Shown here piece by piece: positions 1 to 6,007 of a stretch of DNA of 8,939 nucleotides; position 1 is the stretch's first letter, and the number at the start of each line of letters is the position of its first letter. This DNA comes from Chitinivibrionia bacterium. Its GTDB lineage: Bacteria; Krumholzibacteriota; Krumholzibacteriia; WVZY01. A program made the translations under genes and the position numbers. The notes under the pieces are model-generated. The model saw only the letters and a program-made list of their open reading frames with translations. It was not told where the DNA came from and did no database searches. The DNA is taken from positions 1-8,939 of the forward strand of contig JACQXT010000198.1 of assembly GCA_016208665.1 (NCBI GenBank). The letters are read 5' to 3'.

Positions 1-110
1 TGATGGAAACCATGGCCAAGCAGGCCGCCCGCACCGTGGGGAGCCAGCTCGGGCGGCAAATTCTTCGCGGCGTTCTCGGGGGCATTCTCGGCAAGCCGCG
101 CAAGCGATAA
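1..110 (+). CDS. HerA-like ATPase (DUF853/YjgR type), C-terminal fragment
   Basis: Only the last 35 residues are in the window, with codons in frame from position 3 and a TAA stop at 108-110. The peptide is basic, alanine/glycine-rich and amphipathic (KQAARTVGSQLGRQ followed by ILRGVLGGILG and a KPRKR end). This tail is characteristic of the DUF853 / helicase HerA-like family (E. coli YjgR type), which are P-loop ATPases related to the HerA/FtsK DNA translocases. The catalytic Walker motifs would lie upstream and cannot be seen. The identification rests on my memory of that conserved tail, so it is good but not certain. The stop is followed by a short gap and then the CorA-type gene with its own strong ribosome binding site. 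Confidence 0.6.
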   Translation, partial: METMAKQAARTVGSQLGRQILRGVLGGILGKPRKR

Positions 111-171
111 GGAACAAGGAGAGATATTACATTTCCATTCGGCGATCCAGACACTTTACGGAGGTGATGAC

Positions 172-1119
172 ATGCTGCAGAAGTACGACCTCATCAACAG
201 CGCTCTCGTTTCGACTCCCCGGAGCGATTCCGCCATTCACATCTATAGCAACCCGACCGCGGAGGAACGAAAACATCTGATTGCGAGCCTGAATCTCGAC
301 CAGCATTCCTTATCCTCCGCCCTCGATCCCGACGAGATATCCCGCGTCGAATTCAAGCCGGATCTCACGTTCATGGTGTGGAAACGCCCCGAGAACTACA
401 CGTTCACCGGCGAGGTGCGGTTCAATGTTTCCTCGATCGGATTGGTTCTCACAACGGACCGCCTGGTGATCATCCTGGCCGAAGACACCTCCCTATTCAA
501 TGAACAGTACGCGCACCGCATGGAGAATCAGCTCGACATCGTTCTCAATGTCCTCTCTCAGACCACGCGGCATTTCCTGGAACATCTCAAGGTCATCAAG
601 CAGATATCTCGGGAGATCCAGCAAAAGATAAACACCGCTCTGGAGAACGAATACTTGATTCAGATGTTTTCACTGGGGGAGAGCTTGACCTATTATCTCA
701 ACGCCATCAGCAGCAACGCCGCCGTCATTGCCAAACTTCGGGGCAATATCGACAGGATGAAATTGTCCGCGCAGCAGACCGAATTTCTCGACGACATTCT
801 GATCGAGAACAGCCAGTGCTACAAGCAGGCCGAGATATATTCCAACGTTCTCTCCGGACTGATGGACGCGCGCGGAACCCTGGTGAACAACAACATGAAC
901 GTGATCCTGAAGAACCTGACGATCATCAATACGATTTTTCTGCCGCTCAATCTGATCGCCAGCATCGGGGGAATGTCCGAATTCAGCTTCATGACCAAGG
1001 GGGTCGATTGGCGGGTTTCATACGCGATTTTTGGAATCGCCATGATAGCCCTCGGATGTTTTACTGCAATGATCATATCGCGATTCGGCGGGTGGCAGAA
1101 GAAACGCAAGCTTGCGTGA
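172..1119 (+). CDS. CorA-family divalent metal ion transporter (GMS variant)
   Basis: This 315-residue protein has CorA architecture: a soluble alpha/beta N-terminal domain (about 1-110), a long helical region (about 115-245) and two C-terminal membrane helices (about 249-267 and 282-303). The family normally forms pentameric inner-membrane channels for Mg2+, Co2+ or Ni2+. The sequence just before and within TM1 (VILKNLTIINTIFLPLNLIA) matches the family's pore helix. The periplasmic signature after TM1, usually GMN, is GMS here (residues 267-269, in IGGMSEFSFMT). I recall this variant in a CorA subfamily, so it need not be a dead protein. The tail is basic (QKKRK), as expected for a cytoplasmic C-terminus. 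The start is supported by a near-perfect Shine-Dalgarno (GGAGGTGAT, 160-168). Ion selectivity cannot be read from the sequence. Confidence 0.88.
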   Translation: MLQKYDLINSALVSTPRSDSAIHIYSNPTAEERKHLIASLNLDQHSLSSALDPDEISRVEFKPDLTFMVWKRPENYTFTGEVRFNVSSIGLVLTTDRLVIILAEDTSLFNEQYAHRMENQLDIVLNVLSQTTRHFLEHLKVIKQISREIQQKINTALENEYLIQMFSLGESLTYYLNAISSNAAVIAKLRGNIDRMKLSAQQTEFLDDILIENSQCYKQAEIYSNVLSGLMDARGTLVNNNMNVILKNLTIINTIFLPLNLIASIGGMSEFSFMTKGVDWRVSYAIFGIAMIALGCFTAMIISRFGGWQKKRKLA

Positions 1120-1207
1120 TGGTCGCTCCCCAATATCGATGACTTGCGCGACACGCTGGACACTGCGATAACTGGTTCCCTTCCGTTTTCCCGGCCAGGA
1201 GGCGCTC

Positions 1208-1645
1208 ATGCAAGAAAACGACACATCGAACACGATTGACTACGCGAAAGCCGTGCGCGAGATGATCGCGCACGAGGACGAGCTGTTGAACAACCGGATG
1301 AATTGGCTGCTCGTCGTACAAGGCTTGCTGTTTGCGGCATATTCTTCCGCTGCAAGCTCCCGCGGGTTTGCGTATGTTCTCATCGCGCTCGGCTTCCTGA
1401 TTTCCATTTCGTCGAAAATCGCATTCATCGCAAGTGATCGCGCGATTCGGAACTTGCTTTCATACTGGGATGAACACCTTGAATCGACAAATCGGCGCTG
1501 GCGGGATTTCCCGCCGGTGTTCGGAGCCGCAATCGACAAAAGCATATTTATGAGACTCGACTCGTTCCTCTCGCCGCGAAGCATGCTGCCGTGGGCCTTC
1601 GCGGCGGGTTGGATCGTCATCCTTATTCTCAAACTGAAGGGATGA
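1208..1645 (+). CDS. Small three-helix membrane protein of unknown function
   Basis: This 145-residue protein is not one I recognise by name. The N-terminus is charged and helical (DYAKAVREMIAHEDELLNNR, residues 11-30). It is followed by two closely spaced hydrophobic segments (about 32-50 and 55-75), a soluble loop (about 76-127) and a C-terminal hydrophobic segment (about 128-143) ending LKLKG. An acidic helix leading into a membrane hairpin resembles small conserved membrane proteins usually labelled hypothetical. AGGAGG at 1197-1202 fixes the ATG. The TGA stop (1643-1645) overlaps an ATG (1642) of the following glycosyltransferase gene, which suggests translational coupling and a shared transcript. 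A role beside the glycosyltransferase, for example as membrane anchor or partner, is only a guess from position. Confidence 0.75.
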   Translation: MQENDTSNTIDYAKAVREMIAHEDELLNNRMNWLLVVQGLLFAAYSSAASSRGFAYVLIALGFLISISSKIAFIASDRAIRNLLSYWDEHLESTNRRWRDFPPVFGAAIDKSIFMRLDSFLSPRSMLPWAFAAGWIVILILKLKG

Positions 1646-1650
1646 ACGTG

Positions 1651-3012
1651 ATGAATGAAATCGCCCGCAAAACGGAGTCGAGCGGCGCGCCTCCGGTCGC
1701 GATGCTCACCTGGGAGATCAACCCGATGGTTGCCGGCGGGAGTTGGACCGCATGCTATCACCTCGTACGCAATCTCGTGAAACACGGGGCTGGGCCGACA
1801 GTAATCGCACCGTGGCGAGCTGATTGCGTGGATGCGGATCCGTTTGATTGTACGGTGCCGATCATACTTCTGGGGATACTCGGACACGATGAAGGATCGA
1901 ACTCGATCATCGCCTCGCACTATGGCCATTATGTGAGAGGACCCGCCGGCAGCTTTCCCTACGCCGCATACCGCACTCACTCATTATGGGGTTATGCAGG
2001 AGGTTCTTATCGATCCCATTCGGCGTACACCCCGGGTCTTGGACCATACAGGCCGTTCCGCGGAGGCTATGACTGCTGTGATACCGCCGCAGATGGAAGC
2101 CGCGAATCGCAGGTGTTCTTCAATTTCATGCGGGAAACTGGAGATCTGTATACAGAACGGTTGCTCGATGAGGCGCGTCGGATCGGCTTTGCTCTCTTTC
2201 ATGCCCATGATTGGGTAACGTTCGGCGCTGCGGCAGAGGTTTCCCGCGAGCTCGGCAAGCCGTGGATTGCGCATTTCCACTCGATTGAACACGATCGAAG
2301 ACCGTGGGCTCCCGATGCGGCGATCGAACGAATCGAGCACGGTGCGGCGCAATCGGCGAACTCCATTATCACACCAAGTCGATTGACGGCCCGAAGCGTG
2401 GCGGAGCGCTATGGAGTGCCTGCTTCGAAGATCGTGGTTATTCCCAACGTGCTATCGAATACTCCCGGGCAACCGGTGAGCGGAGGGTTTGGTTCCAGAA
2501 GAGTGATATTTCTCGGACGCCTCGAAATGCAAAAGGCGCCGGACCGTTTTGCCGAAATAGCCGGAAGCGTTCGCGAGCGCGATAGCGGCATTTGCTTTCA
2601 CGTATACGGGGACGGTGAGCTGCGAGATACACTCTTGGGTTACGGCTCTTGGCTCGAGATTCGCGGCGCTCTGAGATGGAGCCAACGCTTGTCAGCGCTC
2701 GACGGAGCGGCTGCAGTGCTTGTTCCTTCGCGCGCTGAGCCTTTCGGAATGGTGGTTCTTGAAGCGATGCAATGCGGGGTTCCCGTGTTGTATTCAAGCG
2801 AAGCCGGTGTCGCAGAGGTGATCGAATCGGGCATCCCGATTCGGCCGGATGACGTTGGGGGCATTGCGGATCGGATTCTGGAGCTGCTGGCCGATTCCGT
2901 GCTTTGGGAGAACGTTGCCTTGGCCGAGCGAGAGGAGATCCGCTCATATCCTGAACGCGGCTATGAATGTCGCCTGATGCAAATGTACGCGGAGCTCCTC
3001 CAGGGCGTTTGA
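1651..3012 (+). CDS. GT4-family glycosyltransferase (glycogen synthase-like GT-B fold)
   Basis: This is a retaining GT-B glycosyltransferase of about 453 residues. The N-terminal Rossmann domain opens with the MLTWEINPMVAGGSW loop (about 18-32), the counterpart of the WE-PP-x-GG loop of bacterial and archaeal glycogen-synthase-like GT4 enzymes. FHAHDW follows at about 183-188. The C-terminal nucleotide-sugar domain has IFLGRLEMQKAPD, HVYGDGEL and the E-x7-E catalytic signature at E363/E371 (EPFGMVVLEAMQCGVPV), then GVAEVIESG. Donor and acceptor are not predictable. A Tyr/Gly/Arg-rich stretch (about 90-150) sits where homologues have a variable linker. GAAGGG at 1636-1641 is well spaced from the ATG at 1651; the ATG at 1642, overlapping the preceding stop, is an alternative start. 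The frame stays open upstream to an ATG at 1591, but that would bury the start inside the preceding gene. Confidence 0.9.
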   Translation: MNEIARKTESSGAPPVAMLTWEINPMVAGGSWTACYHLVRNLVKHGAGPTVIAPWRADCVDADPFDCTVPIILLGILGHDEGSNSIIASHYGHYVRGPAGSFPYAAYRTHSLWGYAGGSYRSHSAYTPGLGPYRPFRGGYDCCDTAADGSRESQVFFNFMRETGDLYTERLLDEARRIGFALFHAHDWVTFGAAAEVSRELGKPWIAHFHSIEHDRRPWAPDAAIERIEHGAAQSANSIITPSRLTARSVAERYGVPASKIVVIPNVLSNTPGQPVSGGFGSRRVIFLGRLEMQKAPDRFAEIAGSVRERDSGICFHVYGDGELRDTLLGYGSWLEIRGALRWSQRLSALDGAAAVLVPSRAEPFGMVVLEAMQCGVPVLYSSEAGVAEVIESGIPIRPDDVGGIADRILELLADSVLWENVALAEREEIRSYPERGYECRLMQMYAELLQGV

Positions 3013-3152
3013 GGCGTTGCCCATTGTTTCCTACGCCCGGTTCCGCGAATCCGACATGAAAGGTGCAGAGCAAAAAAAATGTAGAGAGGTTCCGGGGATA
3101 CCATTTTAAATGCGGACGAGTGGATGCAGTCCGCTCGGAGCGATTTCAACCA

Positions 3153-3779
3153 ATGATGCAATACCTTCTCCTCGGCTGCGGATTCGCATTCGCCGCGGCC
3201 ATCCAGCCGGGTCCGCTGCAGGCCTTTCTACTCTCCCGTGTCGCGGCAACGGGGTGGCGGCGGACGCTCCCTGCGTGTCTGGCTCCGCTCCTGAGCGACG
3301 GGCCGATTGCGGTGTTGGTTCTCCTCGTGCTCGGGCAGCTCTCGCCGACCGTCCAGCAATTTCTCAGAGCGGCGGGAGGCGCCCTTCTACTCTACTTTGC
3401 ATGGACAGCGTTTCGACAGTGGCGCAACCCGATTGAAGAGAGCACCCGGATCTCGGCGCCCCGCACGCTCCTCCAGGCGGCCCTGGTCAACGTCCTCAAT
3501 CCCAATCCCTATCTCGGCTGGGCTCTGGTGCTCGGCCCGTCCGCCGTCTCTGCGTGGAGCCGGCACCCTGCCTACGCCGCTGCGCTCATTGTATCATTCT
3601 ACGGAACCGTCGTGGCGACGATGGCCCTGTTTGTCATTCTCGTCGGCACCGCCCGGTTCCTCGGCCCGCGGGGGCGGCATGGGTTGCTTGCACTTTCAGC
3701 GCTTATACTTGCGGTTCTCGGCACCTATCTCCTCATCACGGCTCTGCGAAATACACCGTTGATTTTCCATTCTATTTAG
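3153..3779 (+). CDS. LysE/RhtB-family amino-acid exporter
   Basis: This 208-residue inner-membrane protein has about six hydrophobic segments (roughly 3-24, 42-62, 70-88, 118-136, 142-168, 177-198). The LysE signature is clear: an N-terminal IQPGPLQAFLLSRVAATGWR (PGP at 19-21) followed by PLLSDGP, and NPNPYLGW (116-123) at the entry to the fourth segment. LysE/RhtB proteins export amino acids or similar small metabolites using the proton gradient; the substrate cannot be assigned. The frame is open from a GTG at 3063, but that 30-residue charged extension is not family-like, so I take the ATG at 3153 (or 3156). CGGAG at 3136-3140 is a possible, slightly distant ribosome binding site. A 140-bp gap separates it from the glycosyltransferase, so it may have its own promoter, though I could not identify one convincingly. 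Confidence 0.88.
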   Translation: MMQYLLLGCGFAFAAAIQPGPLQAFLLSRVAATGWRRTLPACLAPLLSDGPIAVLVLLVLGQLSPTVQQFLRAAGGALLLYFAWTAFRQWRNPIEESTRISAPRTLLQAALVNVLNPNPYLGWALVLGPSAVSAWSRHPAYAAALIVSFYGTVVATMALFVILVGTARFLGPRGRHGLLALSALILAVLGTYLLITALRNTPLIFHSI

Positions 3780-4006
3780 GGTACAATTAACAATTGTCGG
3801 GACAACAAGTTGACTAGGAATCATAGGAGTTGCGGTTCGGTCGTTTTCCTTTTGGCCCGCCTCCAGTAGTAATGAGGTCGCGCGTTGAGTCCAAAAGAGG
3901 CCGCCGAGCACGTAACCTGTTATTAAATAATTTCTTAAGTGCCAGTAGGCCAAAGCCTCTGCTCTACACCGCTGGAAGGCTCTTTCTCTCGAGGGAGGGC
4001 AACATC
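3780..4006 (+). promoter_or_regulatory. Intergenic leader of the propeller gene with nested dyads and an AT-rich island
   Basis: This is the longest gene-free stretch in the window (227 bp). Close after the LysE stop are overlapping short inverted repeats: ACAATT-AAC-AATTGT (3783-3797), TTGTC-GG-GACAA (3794-3805) and CAAC-AA-GTTG (3804-3813). Further down, 3917-3939 is strikingly AT-rich for this region and includes TTATT-A-AATAA (3920-3930). A purine-rich Shine-Dalgarno (GAGGGAGG, 3991-3998) lies eight bases before the ATG at 4007. The region most plausibly holds the end of the exporter transcript and the promoter of the propeller gene. No -35/-10 pair with good spacing is clear, and promoter rules in FCB-type bacteria differ from sigma-70 consensus. 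The dyads are short and could be chance. Confidence 0.35.
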
Positions 4007-5257
4007 ATGGGGCGACACTGGTCGGTCGCAGGTATGCTGTGCCTGGGCATGCTCATTTCGAATGCGGGCATCGTCCGGAGCCAGCCTCTCCGCTCAAGCT
4101 CCACATCCCCCGGGTCTATCGCCGCCTGGGGGGATAATTCCTACAGCCAATGCAACGTTCCCGCGCCGAACGGCTATTTCATATCCGTCGGCGGAGGCGG
4201 GTATCACAGTCTGGGGCTCCGGTCCGACGGAACGATTGCAGCCTGGGGGTGGAACAGCAACGGACAGTGCAACATCCCCGCGCCAAACGCCGGCTTCGCG
4301 GCGCTCGGGGCCGGTTGCTACCACAGCTTGGGGCTCAAATCCGACGGGACGATCGCGGCCTGGGGATACAATCTCTACGGCCAATGCACGGTCCCCCTGC
4401 CGAACTCCAACTTCACGGCGGTCGCCGGAGGAGATTTTCACAGCCTGGGGCTCAAGTCCGACAAGACGATCGTGGCATGGGGGAAAAACGCCGACGGCCA
4501 GTGCTCAGTGCCTCTGCCGAACGCCAATTTTACGGCCGTTGCCGGAGGCGGGTATCACAGTCTGGGGCTCAAGTCCGACAGCACGATCGTCGCCTGGGGC
4601 TGGAACGACAACGGCCAATGCACGGTTCCCTCCCCGAATGACGATTTTATTGCGATCGCGGGGGGATTCATGCACAGTCTGGGGCTCAAGTCCAACGGCA
4701 CGGTCGTCGCCTGGGGAGCGAACGACTACGGCCAGTGCGACGTCCCTTCGCCGAACTCGAACTTCATTGCAATCGCAGGCGGCGGGTACCACAGTCTTGG
4801 GCTCAAGTCCGATGGGACGGTCGTCGCTTGGGGATCAAACGATTACGGCCAGTGCAACATTCCTGCGCCCAATACCGGTTTCCTGGCAGTCTCGGGGGGA
4901 GGAGAGTACAGCCTGGCGATCGGAACAGAGGTGACGGCTATCAACGACGCGAAGCCAGGCGATGCGCCGCGCGCCGTTTCTCTCGAAATCCTTTCCCTCT
5001 CGCCCAACCCGTTCAGCCCGCCCACGGAGATACACTTCGAGACGCGCGAGCCGGGCAATCTCGCCATGGAGATCTACGACGTAAGCGGCAGGCGGGTGGC
5101 GGCGATTCCTCTCGGATATATGGAGCCGGGCAGGCACCGGGTCCGGTGGGACGGACGGGACGCGAGTGGAGCCGATGCCGCCTCGGGAATGTATTTTGTC
5201 CGCCTGCGCGGACCCTCGGCGCAGTCGCTGGCGGCAAAGATGCTCCTGGTCCGCTGA
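4007..5257 (+). CDS. Exported RCC1/BLIP-II-like seven-bladed beta-propeller with FlgD-Ig-like C-terminal domain
   Basis: This 416-residue protein begins with a signal peptide (about 1-26: basic start, hydrophobic AGMLCLGMLISNAGIV, then RSQ). Residues 36-308 are seven uninterrupted 39-residue units with consensus G-T-I-x-A-W-G-x-N-x-x-G-Q-C-x-V-P-x-P-N, an F-x-A-v-a-G-G core and HSLGLKSD. This is the RCC1 / alpha-tubulin suppressor repeat that builds a seven-bladed propeller. Each unit carries one Cys in a GQC or SQC position. After a linker, residues 331-416 (SPNPFSP, then YDVSGRRV, WDGRD, SGMYFVRLRG and KMLLVR) form a FlgD-Ig-like domain of the kind used as a secretion or sorting tail in FCB-group bacteria. 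The likely location is the cell surface or secreted; the ligand is unknown. GAGGGAGG at 3991-3998 supports the ATG at 4007; the frame is open to a TTG at 3830, but that extension would hide the signal peptide. Confidence 0.9.
   Translation: MGRHWSVAGMLCLGMLISNAGIVRSQPLRSSSTSPGSIAAWGDNSYSQCNVPAPNGYFISVGGGGYHSLGLRSDGTIAAWGWNSNGQCNIPAPNAGFAALGAGCYHSLGLKSDGTIAAWGYNLYGQCTVPLPNSNFTAVAGGDFHSLGLKSDKTIVAWGKNADGQCSVPLPNANFTAVAGGGYHSLGLKSDSTIVAWGWNDNGQCTVPSPNDDFIAIAGGFMHSLGLKSNGTVVAWGANDYGQCDVPSPNSNFIAIAGGGYHSLGLKSDGTVVAWGSNDYGQCNIPAPNTGFLAVSGGGEYSLAIGTEVTAINDAKPGDAPRAVSLEILSLSPNPFSPPTEIHFETREPGNLAMEIYDVSGRRVAAIPLGYMEPGRHRVRWDGRDASGADAASGMYFVRLRGPSAQSLAAKMLLVR
4112..4930 (+). repeat. Seven in-phase 117-bp tandem coding repeats (RCC1 units)
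   Basis: Seven consecutive 117-bp units start at 4112, 4229, 4346, 4463, 4580, 4697 and 4814, with no insertions or deletions between them. Similarity is visible at nucleotide level as well as in the protein: 28 bases are identical between 4192-4219 (unit 1) and 4543-4570 (unit 4), and 21 bases between 4556-4576 (unit 4) and 4673-4693 (unit 5). Unit 7 diverges at its end (EYSLAIGTE replaces HSLGLKSD), as expected where the propeller closes. Perfect phase and shared DNA suggest expansion by duplication, with possible gene conversion. Confidence 0.93.
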
Positions 5258-5270
5258 GATATCCTTGTCA

Positions 5271-5305
5271 GTTCGGGGCGGCCGCAAAGTGCTGCCGCCC
5301 CGAAC
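5271..5305 (+). terminator. Strong GC-rich hairpin after the propeller gene
   Basis: A perfect 12-bp inverted repeat, GTTCGGGGCGGC (5271-5282) with GCCGCCCCGAAC (5294-5305), encloses an 11-base loop in which GCA and TGC can add three more pairs. It begins 13 bases after the propeller stop codon (5255-5257) and lies before the tag start, the right place for a transcript end. No T-run follows, so it is not a textbook intrinsic terminator. It may act as a hairpin-only terminator or as a 3' stabilising structure. Confidence 0.65.
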
Positions 5306-5396
5306 GCCCGCACCATGCCACCCCCATCGGGCCGCATTACCATTTTACCTGACTCGGGAAATGCGCTACACTCCCTGCATCCACCAAGGGAGATAT

Positions 5397-5978
5397 ATGA
5401 AACGATGCGCGTGGCCCGCCTCCAATCTGCTCATGCAGAAGTATCACGACGAGGAATGGGGCGTTCCCCTTCATGATGACCGGGCGTTCTTCGAGTTTCT
5501 CGTCCTCGACGCCGCTCAGGCGGGCTTAAGCTGGCTGACGATACTGAACAAACGCGAGGGATACCGGCGGGCATTCGATAATTTCGACGTCAAGAAGATC
5601 GCGCGGTATGCAGACAAGAAAGTGGAGAAGCTCCTCGCCGATCCCGGGATCGTGAGAAACCGCCTCAAGGTTCAATCCGCCGTCACGAACGCGCGGGCCT
5701 TTCTGAACGTTCAAGAAGAATTCGGCAGCTTCGACGCATACATCTGGCGTTTCACCGGCGGCAAGCCGATTCAGAACGCGTGGAAGCAGCTTTCCGAACT
5801 TCCCACCCGCTCGCCCGAATCCGATGCGATGAGCAAAGAACTGAAGAAACGGGGATTTTCGTTCGTCGGTTCCACCATCTGTTATGCGTTCATGCAGGCC
5901 GCGGGCCTCGTGAACGATCACACGATCGAATGCTACCGACATTCCCAGATAAAGAGATTGGCCGGGAGAAAGCGATAA
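5397..5978 (+). CDS. tag: DNA-3-methyladenine glycosylase I
   Basis: This 193-residue protein aligns almost without gaps to E. coli Tag (187 residues). It removes 3-methyladenine from alkylated DNA as the first step of base excision repair. The zinc-binding residues are present: C4 (MKRCAW), H17 (YHDEEWGVP) and the C-terminal H-x3-C in NDHTIECY. The core QAGLSWLTILNKREGYR and the C-terminal LKKRGFSFVGSTICYAFMQAAGLVNDH block are typical. At the position of E. coli E38, in the pocket that recognises the damaged base, this protein has D38 (VLDAAQAGLSW); I recall Asp here in other family members, so activity is likely kept. AAGGGAG at 5386-5392 sits just before the ATG at 5397. The frame is open to 5166, but that stretch overlaps the propeller gene and is not Tag-like. 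Confidence 0.95.
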   Translation: MKRCAWPASNLLMQKYHDEEWGVPLHDDRAFFEFLVLDAAQAGLSWLTILNKREGYRRAFDNFDVKKIARYADKKVEKLLADPGIVRNRLKVQSAVTNARAFLNVQEEFGSFDAYIWRFTGGKPIQNAWKQLSELPTRSPESDAMSKELKKRGFSFVGSTICYAFMQAAGLVNDHTIECYRHSQIKRLAGRKR

Positions 5979-6007
5979 CCGATGCCCGCACGATGGAGTG
6001 CCCGCCG

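Noticed and set aside
1240..1980. 246-codon open frame on the minus strand
   Set aside because: It runs antisense across the small membrane protein and the start of the glycosyltransferase; composition is unlike a real protein and no motif is seen.
3063..3152. GTG-initiated 30-residue N-terminal extension of the LysE protein
   Set aside because: The extension is charged, lacks a good ribosome binding site and is absent from the family; the ATG at 3153 gives the usual length.
4112..4930. Regular repeats resembling a CRISPR or satellite array
   Set aside because: The 117-bp units are in phase with the coding frame, are similar along their length and have no unique spacers; they encode propeller blades.
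3939..4934. 331-codon plus-strand frame with repeats of Ser, Arg, Thr and Trp
   Set aside because: It is an alternative frame through the RCC1 repeats; its periodicity is inherited from the 117-bp units and it has no signal or domain of its own.
5166..5396. 77-residue upstream extension of tag
   Set aside because: It overlaps the propeller gene and spans the hairpin; the family starts at M-K-R-C, whose Cys is a zinc ligand at position 4.
5780..6007. 76-residue upstream extension of the exported six-cysteine protein
   Set aside because: It overlaps tag in another frame and would place the clear signal peptide in mid-protein.
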